Below, piece after piece: positions 53,327 to 62,121 of a stretch of 64,000 bases of DNA. The translations under genes and the position numbers were made by a program. The notes under the pieces were generated by a model. It was not told the origin of the DNA and did not search any database. It saw only the letters and a program-made list of their open reading frames with translations. Positions within the stretch are counted from its first letter, which is position 1, and each line of letters opens with the position of its first letter. The DNA is from Wenyingzhuangia sp. (GTDB lineage Bacteria > Bacteroidota > Bacteroidia > Flavobacteriales > Flavobacteriaceae): assembly GCA_020628175.1 (NCBI GenBank), contig JAHDFK010000008.1, forward strand, positions 1-64,000, written 5' to 3'.

Positions 53327-54061
53327 TTAACTGCAATAGTTTTCGAGAATGCCTTTTGCGTATTTACTGGCAATTTTTTTTGTAAAAACAGGAAAGTCTA
53401 CAGGGGCACTATCGTCCGCTTTATCAGATATTATTCGGATAATATTAAAGGGAACAGCATATTCGTAACAAACTTGTGCTACAGCGGCTCCTTCCATTTC
53501 TACGCATTGTAAATTAGGAATGTTTTTTTGAATCTTTTCAAAACTTGCTTTGGTACTTATAAACTCATCTCCACTTGCAATAATTCCGTTAACAATTACA
53601 GGTTTTTTTATACCAAACTCGTTAGCTTCTTGCGGTGCTATAAGTTTGTAGTAATTGGATACAAATAGTTTCGTTGCTGTTTCTAATTTATCATTTGCAG
53701 TTGTGTTGATATACGTTGTACTAAGTAACGGAATTTCTAATTGAGGAAACAAAGGAGATGCATCCATGTCGTGTTGTACTAGCGATGTTCCATATACAAT
53801 ATCACCAATGTTGAGGTTTGTATGTATAGCACCAGCAACTCCTGTAAACAGAATTTCGGTTGGATTAAAAGTACTAATCAACTGTGTAGTGGTTAAAGCA
53901 GCTGCAACTTTACCCCATTTAGAAAATACAATAACAACCTTGCTGTTATTAATAGTTCCTGAGTAGTATTCTCGGTTTCCTAAAACTGTAATTTGCTTGT
54001 CTTTTAAAATTAAAAGTAATTCTGCTAATTCATCGTGCATGGCACTTATAATTCCAATCAT
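53327..54061 (-). CDS. mtnN: 5'-methylthioadenosine/S-adenosylhomocysteine nucleosidase
   Basis: Cleaves adenine from methylthioadenosine and S-adenosylhomocysteine, recycling by-products of SAM use. The 244 residues include IGIISAMHDE, the nucleobase region GVAGAIHTNLNIGD and VEMEGAAVAQVC with the ribose-binding Glu, plus the catalytic Asp in RIISDKADD. It sits 2 nt downstream of lolD. Confidence 0.94.
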   Translation of the reverse strand: MIGIISAMHDELAELLLILKDKQITVLGNREYYSGTINNSKVVIVFSKWGKVAAALTTTQLISTFNPTEILFTGVAGAIHTNLNIGDIVYGTSLVQHDMDASPLFPQLEIPLLSTTYINTTANDKLETATKLFVSNYYKLIAPQEANEFGIKKPVIVNGIIASGDEFISTKASFEKIQKNIPNLQCVEMEGAAVAQVCYEYAVPFNIIRIISDKADDSAPVDFPVFTKKIASKYAKGILENYCS

Positions 54062-54063
54062 TT

Positions 54064-54729
54064 TTAACTTTGTATTAAGTTTCCGTCTTTCATTACCAAT
54101 TTTCTATCTGCCATAGCGGCAAGTTTTTCATTGTGTGTAACAATTACAAATGTTTGATCGAACTTATCTCGTAACTCAAAAAACAAATCATGTAAATTGT
54201 TCGCACTTTCGGTATCTAAATTACCACTAGGTTCATCTGCAAAAATAATAGCAGGTTGATTGATAAGTGCTCTTGCGACTGCCACTCTTTGCTGTTCTCC
54301 ACCAGAAAGCTGATTGGGTTTTTGATGTGCTTTTTGTTGAATTCCTAACAAATCTAAAAGTTCCAAAGCCTTTTTTTGTGCAAAAGCAACATTTTTATGT
54401 CCAATATAGGCAGGTATACAAACGTTTTCTATTGCAGTAAATTCAGGTAGAAGTTGATGAAATTGAAAAACAAAACCAATGTGTTGATTTCTAAATTCGG
54501 CAATCTTTTTGTCTTTTAAGTTGATAGGGGAAACACCATTAATTGTTAATTCGCTATTTACGTTAGTATCGGGTTTATCTAACGTACTTAAAATTTGAAG
54601 GAGTGTTGTTTTTCCAGCTCCAGAAGGTCCAACAATAGCAACAATTTCTCCTTTCTTTATATGTAAATCAATTCCTTTTAAAACATGATTGTTTGTAAAA
54701 GATTTTTGAATGTTTTTGGCAAGTATCAT
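54064..54729 (-). CDS. lolD: ABC transporter ATP-binding protein, LolD type
   Basis: The ATPase subunit of a MacB/LolCDE-type complex that extracts lipoproteins from the inner membrane. The 221 residues have Walker [10 protein letters not shown], the signature LSGGEQQR and Walker [16 protein letters not shown], characteristic of LolD/MacB/FtsE. The permease partner is not in the window. LolD is inferred from the best fit to this group. Confidence 0.85.
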   Translation of the reverse strand: MILAKNIQKSFTNNHVLKGIDLHIKKGEIVAIVGPSGAGKTTLLQILSTLDKPDTNVNSELTINGVSPINLKDKKIAEFRNQHIGFVFQFHQLLPEFTAIENVCIPAYIGHKNVAFAQKKALELLDLLGIQQKAHQKPNQLSGGEQQRVAVARALINQPAIIFADEPSGNLDTESANNLHDLFFELRDKFDQTFVIVTHNEKLAAMADRKLVMKDGNLIQS

Positions 54730-54847
54730 AACTATAAAGTATCGAAACGAAAGTACTAAAAAAGATACGATTCTGGCTTTTTTGTTAAATACTTATTTTT
54801 TAGGAAAAATTATCAATACAATAAGACCATTAGTTCGTTGATATTTA

Positions 54848-54855
54848 TATTTTTG
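54848..54855 (+). promoter_or_regulatory. -7 box of sucC
   Basis: TATTTTTG, 29 nt before the sucC start. No TTTG -33 box is found at the normal distance. Confidence 0.45.
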
Positions 54856-54884
54856 GAAAACATTATATTTTAAGAGAGAGTTTT

Positions 54885-56081
54885 ATGAATTTACACGAAT
54901 TTCAAGGAAAAGAAATTTTAAAGAGTTTTGGAGTAAAAGTGCCTATGGAACTTGTTGCTACAACTCCTGAAGAAGCATTAGAGGCTGCAAATAAGATTCA
55001 TGCAGAAAAAGGATGTACCGTTTTTGCTGTAAAAGCACAAATACACGCTGGTGGACGTGGTAAAGGAGGTGGTGTAAAAATCGCTAAATCTATCGAAGAA
55101 GTTAAAATGTATGCAGAGCAAATCATCGGAATGATGTTGGTAACACCTCAAACTTCTGCAGAAGGAAAAGAAGTACACCAAGTATTAATTTCTGAGAATG
55201 TATATTACGATGGACCTTCGAAACCAGAAGAATACTATATGTCTGTTTTATTAAACAGAGCTACAGGTAAAAATATGATTATGTATTCTCCAGAAGGAGG
55301 TATGGATATTGAAGCTGTTGCTGAAGCAACTCCTGAATTAATTTTTACAGAAGAAATCGATCCTGCAACAGGAATTTTACCTTTTCAAGCACGTAAAATT
55401 GCTTTTAACTTAGGTTTGTCTGGAGCAGCATTTAAAGATATGACCAAGTTTGCAATGGCATTGTACAAAGCTTACGAAGGTTCTGATTCGTCTTTATTTG
55501 AAATTAATCCAGTGTTTAAAACTTCTGATGATCAGATTTTAGCTGTAGATGCAAAAGTGTCTTTAGATGAAAATGCATTATACCGTCATAAAAATTACAT
55601 AGATTACAGAGATGTTCGTGAAGAGCATCCTACAGAAGTAGAAGCGAAGGCTGCTGGTTTAAACTATGTTGCATTAGATGGAAACGTTGGATGTATGGTA
55701 AACGGAGCTGGATTGGCAATGGGTACGATGGATTTAATTAAGCAAGCAGGAGGAGAGCCAGCTAACTTTTTAGATGTTGGAGGTACTGCAGATGCTGAAA
55801 GAGTAGAAACTGCTTTTGGAATTATTTTAAAAGATCCTAAAGTAAAAGCTATTTTGGTAAATATTTTTGGAGGTATTGTACGTTGTGACCGTGTGGCACA
55901 AGGTGTTGTAGATGCTTACAAAAACATGGGAGATAGTATTAATGTGCCGATTATTGTAAGATTACAAGGTACAAATGCTGTAGAAGCTAAAGCTTTAATT
56001 GATGCTCAAGAAGGTTTAGATGTAATATCTGCTACTGAGTTCCAAGAAGCTGCAGAAAAAGTACAACAAGTATTAGCATAA
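54885..56081 (+). CDS. sucC: Succinate-CoA ligase (ADP-forming) beta subunit
   Basis: The ATP-grasp beta subunit of the TCA-cycle enzyme that makes ATP (or GTP) from succinyl-CoA. The 398 residues begin MNLHEFQGKEIL, with AQIHAGGRGKGGGVK, EINPVF and the CoA-site GGIVRCDRVAQGV. The alpha subunit gene sucD is not adjacent, as is usual in this family of bacteria. It ends at a strong terminator. Confidence 0.96.
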   Translation: MNLHEFQGKEILKSFGVKVPMELVATTPEEALEAANKIHAEKGCTVFAVKAQIHAGGRGKGGGVKIAKSIEEVKMYAEQIIGMMLVTPQTSAEGKEVHQVLISENVYYDGPSKPEEYYMSVLLNRATGKNMIMYSPEGGMDIEAVAEATPELIFTEEIDPATGILPFQARKIAFNLGLSGAAFKDMTKFAMALYKAYEGSDSSLFEINPVFKTSDDQILAVDAKVSLDENALYRHKNYIDYRDVREEHPTEVEAKAAGLNYVALDGNVGCMVNGAGLAMGTMDLIKQAGGEPANFLDVGGTADAERVETAFGIILKDPKVKAILVNIFGGIVRCDRVAQGVVDAYKNMGDSINVPIIVRLQGTNAVEAKALIDAQEGLDVISATEFQEAAEKVQQVLA

Positions 56082-56117
56082 CAAAAATAGTGTTTTAAAA
56101 CACTTTGTTTATAGTAT

Positions 56118-56153
56118 AAAAAATCCTGTAAATTAATTTTTACAGGATTTTTT
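56118..56153 (+). terminator. sucC terminator
   Basis: Arms AAAAAATCCTGTAAA and TTTACAGGATTTTTT around a 6-nt loop, 37 nt after the sucC stop. Confidence 0.85.
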
Positions 56154-56266
56154 ATGTTTTATAGTTTCTGCTATTTAACTTCTGGTAATGTTATTAGAAG
56201 AATAGATGTCATGTTGTTTATATGACATGTATGTGATTATGAAGAAAAACAATTAAAAAAAAGTAT

Positions 56267-57451
56267 CTAATTTTCTTCTAATATGTTAAGAATCATGTCA
56301 CAACCTTTTTTTATTTCATCATCGCTAATTGTTAAGGGAGGGCTAATTCTAACAGCTCTTTTTTCGTACAATAAAAAGAAAAGTAGGAGTCCTTTTTTTA
56401 GAGCGTTTAAAACAAGTTGCGTAGCTGTAGTTTCGTTTTCGAAAATTAAAGCGATCATAAGTCCTTTTCCTCTAATTTCGAATATTTTAGAATGTTGTAA
56501 ATGTTGTCTAAACAGCTGTTCTTTTCTTAGAGCTTCTTGCATCAATGTAGATTCTGTAATCTCTTTTAGTGTAGCTAGAGCAGCAGCGGCTATAACAGGA
56601 TGTCCGCCAAATGTAGTAATATGTCCCAATTTAGGGTAGTTCTGAAACTTTTCCATCATTTGATTACTGCTTATAAAGGCACCAATAGGCATTCCTCCAC
56701 CTAAGCCTTTTCCGGTAATAACAATATCTGGAATACAATTGTAGTGTTCAAAACCAAATAATTTACCAGTTCTACCTACCCCTGATTGAATTTCATCTAA
56801 AATAAGTAAAGCTCCAACGGTATCACATTTTTGTCGTACCTTCTGTAAATAGTTGTTTTTTGGAGTAATAAAACCAGCTCCACCCTGTATGGTTTCTAAA
56901 ATTACAGCAGCGGTATTGTGTGTTATTTTTTCTAAATCTGTTTCATTGTTAAATTCAATAAATTTAGAACCAGGAATAAGAGGTCTAAAAGCGCTGTTTT
57001 GTACTTCAGCACCACATACACTCATGGCACCTTGGCTGTTACCATGGTATGCGTTTTTAGCAGCTATAACTTCGGGTCGTCCTGTAATTCTCTTGGCAAG
57101 TTTTAGAGCTCCTTCGGTAGCTTCTGTACCCGAGTTTACCAAATAAACTGTGTCTAATTGTTTGGGTAATAAACTAGCTAGTTTTTTGCAGAGTTCGGTT
57201 TGTGGTTGCTGTATAAATTCTCCATACACCATTACATGGGTGTATTTGTCTATTTGATTTTTAATAGCTTGACTAACCTTGGGATGATTGTGTCCTAGAC
57301 TATTGGCAGATACACCAGCAATAAAATCTAAGTATTTTTTCCCATTTACATCATAAACATAGCTTCCTTTGGCTTTTACAATTTCTAAAGCCAGTGAGTG
57401 TGGTGTTGTTTGGGCTTGATGTTTGAAAAAATCTTTGGCTAAATCAGTCAT
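56267..57451 (-). CDS. Class III PLP aminotransferase (acetylornithine-type)
   Basis: A 394-residue PLP enzyme of the class III group, which covers acetylornithine, succinylornithine, 4-aminobutyrate and similar aminotransferases. Motifs are VNSGTEATEGALKLAK, LILDEIQSGVGRTGKLF and the PLP-lysine region ITGKGLGGGMPIGA. Substrate is not decided by sequence alone. It overlaps the OstA-like gene by 8 nt, an unusual pairing for an amino-acid enzyme. Confidence 0.9.
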   Translation of the reverse strand: MTDLAKDFFKHQAQTTPHSLALEIVKAKGSYVYDVNGKKYLDFIAGVSANSLGHNHPKVSQAIKNQIDKYTHVMVYGEFIQQPQTELCKKLASLLPKQLDTVYLVNSGTEATEGALKLAKRITGRPEVIAAKNAYHGNSQGAMSVCGAEVQNSAFRPLIPGSKFIEFNNETDLEKITHNTAAVILETIQGGAGFITPKNNYLQKVRQKCDTVGALLILDEIQSGVGRTGKLFGFEHYNCIPDIVITGKGLGGGMPIGAFISSNQMMEKFQNYPKLGHITTFGGHPVIAAAALATLKEITESTLMQEALRKEQLFRQHLQHSKIFEIRGKGLMIALIFENETTATQLVLNALKKGLLLFFLLYEKRAVRISPPLTISDDEIKKGCDMILNILEEN

Positions 57452-58946
57452 GAATAAAAATATCTTCTTTTGTTAAAGGTCTTTCATCACCTCTCCAAAT
57501 AAATCCTTTAATTAACTTTTTATCTTCAGGAAATTGGCTAGGAGGGTAGGTTTTACCATCAGGCTGTTTCAAAAACAAAATGTCTTGAATTTTATTATCT
57601 TTTAAGTTAAACAAAATGTTACTACATTCCATATCCATAATAGCAGTTAGCAATCCTTTATCGTCTCTAGCATAATTTACTACTGCTCCATTTCCTTTGG
57701 CTAAAAGAGAACTTAGCTTCTGATTTAGAAACTTACCAAACATATTTTTACCCTTAATTTGATTAAAACCAATACTGTCTTTTTGTGCAATAAATGCATT
57801 TCTTATAATATTAAGAGAGTCTAATTTGTTGGTCGTTTTGTTGTTGATTAAACGAATACTATCTCCTGTAATTTGGTTTTCGCCAGACCATAAAATGGGT
57901 TTTCTAAATAATTCTGTAATTCCTTTATTTTGATGTGTTACAAGAGAATCACATTTCCCACTTAAATCAGATTTGTAAATTTTAACATGGTGGTATACTT
58001 TCATTAACTTGTTGTTCTCAGGTCCGGTAACAGAAAGAATATCTCCGTGTATGTACATAGAGTCTTGTTCTACAGCCGATATAGCTACTGGTTTTTTTGT
58101 AATCACAATAGAGTCTTTGGCTCTATATACCTCTCCATAATCACCTTTTACAATAATATTATTTATAGTATCTGTAATTACTAAATGACCTGTTCCAGAG
58201 GCGAAACCAGTTTTTTTGTCGTAATAGAGACTGTCACCCTCTATTTCGTTAGAAGCATGGTAGATTTTTGAATTTTTTAATAAATAGCCTAAAGATAATC
58301 TGGTGTCGTAAATACCTTTTTCAGTGTAAAGTTTATTTTCGGGATTGATAATGGTAGAAGGACCATATAAATAGGTGCGACCACTTGTTGTAAAGTAATC
58401 CATATGTCCCGTTTTTAAATTGGTACTCTTATTAACCACCTTTACATTTTGTCGAGCAGTTAATTTTTTGTCGTTGGCAAAATATTCTCCTATTTGACTT
58501 GTTAAGGTGTTTTCTTGATTTACGATAGTACCAAAGCAATCGTATTTTAAAACTTGTGTAACTCTATTAAAACTTAGCGTATCAGTGGTAAGCACAATAT
58601 CTTTGTCTTTTACAATTACAGTTCCCCAAGACAAAGCTTTCTGACTGTTTCCATCATATTGTAAATGATTACTTTGTTGTGTAAGTGTATCTGCCTGATT
58701 GACCAAAACATCACCATAGGCGTAAATTCTATTATCTTCTTTATAAAATAGTGCTTTTTTACAGGTAAGTAAAGCTCCTTGATGCGCTACTTTAACATCT
58801 CCGTTTAAAACAATAGCTTCTGGGTACTGTTTTAGGTTTCGATACGTTTGATTCGCGTGAATTATTTTGATCTGATTACTTTGACTAAATCCTAAAAAAG
58901 AGAATAGAAAAAATAAAATAACGATATAGCTATTGGTTACTTTCAT
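57444..58946 (-). CDS. OstA-like protein (LptA/LptD N-domain family)
   Basis: A 500-residue exported protein (signal peptide MKVTNSYIVILFF... ending GFSQ). The body is a series of OstA/LptA-type repeats (VAHQGALLTCKKALFY, GDVLVNQADTL...) that form the jelly-roll bridge for lipopolysaccharide transport. No C-terminal barrel of LptD is present, so it resembles LptA or the LptD N-domain. I start at 58946: a -7 box lies only 8 nt upstream, and an in-frame extension to 59021 would precede it. Confidence 0.86.
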   Translation of the reverse strand: MKVTNSYIVILFFLFSFLGFSQSNQIKIIHANQTYRNLKQYPEAIVLNGDVKVAHQGALLTCKKALFYKEDNRIYAYGDVLVNQADTLTQQSNHLQYDGNSQKALSWGTVIVKDKDIVLTTDTLSFNRVTQVLKYDCFGTIVNQENTLTSQIGEYFANDKKLTARQNVKVVNKSTNLKTGHMDYFTTSGRTYLYGPSTIINPENKLYTEKGIYDTRLSLGYLLKNSKIYHASNEIEGDSLYYDKKTGFASGTGHLVITDTINNIIVKGDYGEVYRAKDSIVITKKPVAISAVEQDSMYIHGDILSVTGPENNKLMKVYHHVKIYKSDLSGKCDSLVTHQNKGITELFRKPILWSGENQITGDSIRLINNKTTNKLDSLNIIRNAFIAQKDSIGFNQIKGKNMFGKFLNQKLSSLLAKGNGAVVNYARDDKGLLTAIMDMECSNILFNLKDNKIQDILFLKQPDGKTYPPSQFPEDKKLIKGFIWRGDERPLTKEDIFIHD

Positions 58947-58953
58947 ACAATAA

Positions 58954-58961
58954 CAAAGATA
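58954..58961 (-). promoter_or_regulatory. -7 box of the OstA-like gene
   Basis: Minus-strand TATCTTTG, 7 nt before the ATG at 58946, implying an almost leaderless transcript. Confidence 0.5.
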
Positions 58962-59109
58962 CTTTATTCTGTTTATAATGGAAATGTTTCTTCTAATTAT
59001 GGAGAGCAATAGTAGTGCCAAGAAGCTGATGGTTTAAGAATGATTTGAGGTAAGAATTTAGAATAGCAAATAGAAACCTTAAAATATAGTAATATCCGTT
59101 TCAAAATAA

Positions 59110-59140
59110 TTTGCGCTGCATAAATAAAACTGTATTTTTG
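59110..59140 (+). promoter_or_regulatory. Promoter of the transketolase N-subunit gene
   Basis: TATTTTTG (59133-59140) with TTTG (59110-59113) exactly 19 bp upstream; the start codon is 21 nt later. Confidence 0.7.
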
Positions 59141-59160
59141 TCGGACTAAATTATTTATAA

Positions 59161-60009
59161 ATGGCAACTATTCAAGAGCTAAAAGATTTTACACAACAAG
59201 TAAGAAGAGATATTGTACGTATGGTACATGCTGTTAATTCTGGTCACCCAGGAGGATCATTAGGATGTGCTGAATACATTGTAGCTTTGTACCAAGAAGT
59301 TATGAAGTTAGATGCTTCTAATTTTGACATGGATGGAAAAGGAGAAGATTTATTTTTCTTATCTAACGGTCACATATCTCCTGTTTTTTATAGTGTTTTA
59401 GCTCGTACAGGATATTTTCCTGTAGCTGAATTGGCTAGTTTCCGTTTGTTAGATTCTAGATTACAAGGTCACCCTACAACGCATGAAGGTTTGCCGGGTG
59501 TACGTGTAGCTTCAGGTTCTTTAGGACAGGGAATGAGTGTTGCTATTGGTGCTGCGCAAGCAAAAAAGTTAAATGGTGATGATCGTTTAGTATATAGTTT
59601 ACACGGTGATGGAGAATTGCAAGAAGGGCAAAACTGGGAGGCTATTATGTATGCTGCAGGTAAAAATGTAGATAACTATATTGCTGCTGTTGATGTTAAT
59701 TTAAAGCAAATTGATGGTACTACTGATGAGGTAATGCCAATGGGATCTTTAAAAGCGAAATTCGAATCTTTTGGATGGGATGTTTTAGAGGTTGAAAAAG
59801 GAAATGATATTGAAGTTATATTAGCAAGTATTAAAGAAGCACAAACTTTAACAGGAAAAGGAAAACCTGTTTGTATTTTGTTATATACAGAAATGGGTAA
59901 CGGAATTGATTTTATGATGCATACACATGCTTGGCATGGTAAAGCACCAAATGATGAGCAATTAGCAAGTGCATTGGCTCAAAATCCAGAAACTTTAGGA
60001 GACTACTAA
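59161..60009 (+). CDS. Transketolase, N-terminal subunit
   Basis: The thiamine-diphosphate binding half of a split transketolase. The 282 residues include SGHPGGSLGCAEYIVALY and the ThDP/Mg motif GDGELQEGQNWEAIMYA. In many Bacteroidota the gene for the C-terminal subunit (pyrimidine-binding and C domains) follows directly; here a terminator and an unrelated hydrolase follow instead. The partner must be elsewhere. Promoter and terminator show it is monocistronic. Confidence 0.93.
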   Translation: MATIQELKDFTQQVRRDIVRMVHAVNSGHPGGSLGCAEYIVALYQEVMKLDASNFDMDGKGEDLFFLSNGHISPVFYSVLARTGYFPVAELASFRLLDSRLQGHPTTHEGLPGVRVASGSLGQGMSVAIGAAQAKKLNGDDRLVYSLHGDGELQEGQNWEAIMYAAGKNVDNYIAAVDVNLKQIDGTTDEVMPMGSLKAKFESFGWDVLEVEKGNDIEVILASIKEAQTLTGKGKPVCILLYTEMGNGIDFMMHTHAWHGKAPNDEQLASALAQNPETLGDY

Positions 60010-60038
60010 GAATATTTCTTATTAGCTATAATACATAT

Positions 60039-60069
60039 AAAGCTCTGTTTGTAAAACAGAGCTTTTTTT
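60039..60069 (+). terminator. Transketolase N-subunit terminator
   Basis: Arms AAAGCTCTGTTT and AAACAGAGCTTT with a T-run; the next promoter box begins at the end of the T-run. Confidence 0.8.
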
Positions 60070-60076
60070 ATGTTTG
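60069..60076 (+). promoter_or_regulatory. -7 box of the alpha/beta hydrolase gene
   Basis: TATGTTTG, 12 nt before the ATG at 60089. It contains the TTG used by a longer frame, so the ATG is the better start. Confidence 0.45.
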
Positions 60077-60088
60077 CAAAAAATATAT

Positions 60089-60862
60089 ATGCTTTACTAT
60101 AAAACGTATCAACACAAAAACAAGGCAGATAAGCCTTGGCTTACTTTTGTTCATGGGGCCGGAGGGAGCAGTTCTATTTGGTTTCCTCAAATTCGTTTTT
60201 TTAAAGCGCATTTTAACTTGTTGTTTGTTGATTTAAGAGGGCATGGAAAATCAGAATCGTTAGGAACCAAGGCTACTTATGATTTTGACGAGATTTCTGA
60301 TGATGTTGTAGAGATTTTAGACTTTTTAGAGATTAAAAAAACACATTTGTTGGGAATTTCTTTAGGGACAATTGTAATTATGAATATTGCACATCGTTAC
60401 TCTAGTAAAGTGATTTCTTTGGTAATGGGAGGAGCGGTAATGTATTTAAATACGAGAGCGCAAATTTTAATGAAGTTAGGTGTGTTGTCTAAGCGTATTA
60501 TTCCGTATCTGTGGTTGTATCAGTTTTTTGCTTATATAATTATGCCTAAAAAAAATCACAAGCCATCAAGGATGTTTTTTGTGAACGAAGCAAAAAAAAT
60601 GAATCAAAAAGAGTTTATAAATTGGTTTTCTTTGGTTGCTGTTGTAAACAAAACGCTTTTGCATTATAGGACAAAAGAAATAGAACAAAAGGTTTTGTAT
60701 GTAATGGGAGAGCAAGATTATATGTTTTTACCAAGCGTAAAAAAAATAGTAAATAATCATAAAAATAGCTCTTTAAAAATAATAGAAACTTGTGGCCATG
60801 TTGTAAATATCGAACAGGCAGCAGTTTTTAATTCAGAGGTTTTAAGCTTTATCAATAGCTAG
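60089..60862 (+). CDS. Alpha/beta hydrolase
   Basis: A 257-residue cytoplasmic alpha/beta hydrolase. The oxyanion stretch is FVHGAGGSSS, the nucleophile elbow GISLGT, the acid Asp in GEQDYMFLP and the His in CGHVVNIE. It is close to MenH/BioH-like and esterase groups; the substrate is unknown. I use the ATG at 60089 (MLYYKTYQ). It is convergent with manA. Confidence 0.83.
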   Translation: MLYYKTYQHKNKADKPWLTFVHGAGGSSSIWFPQIRFFKAHFNLLFVDLRGHGKSESLGTKATYDFDEISDDVVEILDFLEIKKTHLLGISLGTIVIMNIAHRYSSKVISLVMGGAVMYLNTRAQILMKLGVLSKRIIPYLWLYQFFAYIIMPKKNHKPSRMFFVNEAKKMNQKEFINWFSLVAVVNKTLLHYRTKEIEQKVLYVMGEQDYMFLPSVKKIVNNHKNSSLKIIETCGHVVNIEQAAVFNSEVLSFINS

Positions 60863-60874
60863 AAATTGTAGTTT

Positions 60875-61846
60875 TTAGAGAGATACTTCCAAAAGTTTGG
60901 CGTAGGTAGCGTGTATTGATATTTTGTTGGTAGTTGCAGGTAGCAATACGGTTTCTCCTTTTTTTATAGGTGTCTTTTCTCCTTCACAACTAATTTCGGC
61001 ATCACCTTCTACACACATATAAATAATAAAAGAATCTATTTGGGTGTAGTCTTTTGCAAACCGATTTTCAATCTCAATAATATTGGTTTTAAAATATGGA
61101 CAGTGTACTAATTTAGAGGTTTTGTTTTTTTCTAAAGTATATTCTGTTTTGTAACTGTCATAAGCGTTGTAATCAATACATTTCATAGCCAGATCGTTAT
61201 GAAGTTCTCTTTTCTCACCAGTTGCTATATCAACTCTATCATAGTCAAATATTCTATAAGTAACATCAGAAGTCTGTTGAATTTCAGCAATTACATTTCC
61301 TGCTCCAATAGCATGTATTCTACCTGCAGGAATCATATAAGTATCTCCTTTTGTAGTTTTTTCTACGTTTAATAATTTTAAAACATCATTATTAACTAGT
61401 GCCTCGTTATATTTTTGTAGGTCCACAGATTGATGAAAACCAACAATTAATTCGCTGTCTTTCTCACCGTCCATAACATACCACATTTCGTTTTTCCCGA
61501 AAGATTGATGTTGTGATTTAGCGATTTCATCATTTGGATGTACCTGTATCGATAGTGGAGTTTTTGCATCTAGATATTTTATCAAAATAGGGAAATCATC
61601 TCTGTAGATATCATAATTTTGTGCCCCCACAGCTAAGTGTTTGTACTTTTTGATGATGTCAACAATACTTAATCCTTTTAGGTAGCCTGTACTTACCATA
61701 GATAAGTCTCCTTTCACTCCAGATATCTCCCAACTTTCTCCAATATTCTTTTTAGAAGAGTTTTTATTGTAATGTTTTGTAAGCTTTTCACCTCCCCAAA
61801 TACGTTCTTTTAATATGGGTTCAAATTTTATTGGGTAAGGCTTCAT
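60875..61846 (-). CDS. manA: Mannose-6-phosphate isomerase, class I
   Basis: Interconverts mannose-6-phosphate and fructose-6-phosphate, linking mannose use and GDP-mannose supply to glycolysis. The 323-residue protein has the zinc-site stretch QVHPND, KNEMWYVMDGE and IPAGRIHAIGAG. It is a short Firmicutes/Bacteroidota-type enzyme. The start is the ATG at 61846 (MKPYPIKFEP), two codons inside a longer frame. Confidence 0.92.
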   Translation of the reverse strand: MKPYPIKFEPILKERIWGGEKLTKHYNKNSSKKNIGESWEISGVKGDLSMVSTGYLKGLSIVDIIKKYKHLAVGAQNYDIYRDDFPILIKYLDAKTPLSIQVHPNDEIAKSQHQSFGKNEMWYVMDGEKDSELIVGFHQSVDLQKYNEALVNNDVLKLLNVEKTTKGDTYMIPAGRIHAIGAGNVIAEIQQTSDVTYRIFDYDRVDIATGEKRELHNDLAMKCIDYNAYDSYKTEYTLEKNKTSKLVHCPYFKTNIIEIENRFAKDYTQIDSFIIYMCVEGDAEISCEGEKTPIKKGETVLLPATTNKISIHATYAKLLEVSL

Positions 61847-61914
61847 GTACAATTTTAATTAGGATACAGCTTGTAAATATAACTATTTTTTGTGTTTTAG
61901 TTTTACAGAAAATA

Positions 61915-61946
61915 AAAAATCCGTAACAAAATTGTTACGGATTTTT
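61915..61946 (-). terminator. tRNA-Phe terminator
   Basis: A perfect hairpin with arms AAAAATCCGTAACAA and TTGTTACGGATTTTT, 4 nt after the tRNA 3' end on the minus strand. Confidence 0.85.
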
Positions 61947-61949
61947 AAG

Positions 61950-62022
61950 TGGTGCCTCCAGGAATCGAACCAGGGACACAAGGATTTTCAGTCCTTTGCT
62001 CTACCAACTGAGCTAAGGCACC
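61950..62022 (-). tRNA. tRNA-Phe (GAA)
   Basis: A 73-nt cloverleaf with acceptor GGTGCCT, D-arm AGCTCAGTTGGTAGAGC, anticodon loop CTGAAAA (anticodon GAA), T-loop GGTTCGATTCC and discriminator A. CCA is not encoded. A consensus promoter lies upstream and a strong hairpin downstream. Confidence 0.96.
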
Positions 62023-62041
62023 ATGCTTAACTTAGCGGATG

Positions 62042-62072
62042 CAAATATAGTACGTTTTTAGAGTTGTACAAA
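62042..62072 (-). promoter_or_regulatory. tRNA-Phe promoter
   Basis: Minus-strand TATATTTG (62042-62049) with TTTG (62069-62072) exactly 19 bp upstream. Confidence 0.7.
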
Positions 62073-62094
62073 ATTTTTTGATAAAAAATGTTTA

Positions 62095-62102
62095 TATATT
62101 TG
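62095..62102 (+). promoter_or_regulatory. -7 box of coaX
   Basis: TATATTTG, 19 nt before the ATG at 62122; the nearest TTTG is 14 bp upstream. Confidence 0.45.
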
Positions 62103-62121
62103 AGTAGAAATTTTGAGGAGC

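Noticed and set aside
56206..56228. 7-bp inverted repeat ATGTCAT/ATGACAT after the aminotransferase stop
   Set aside because: Short arms, no adjacent T-run in the right orientation, no support for a function.
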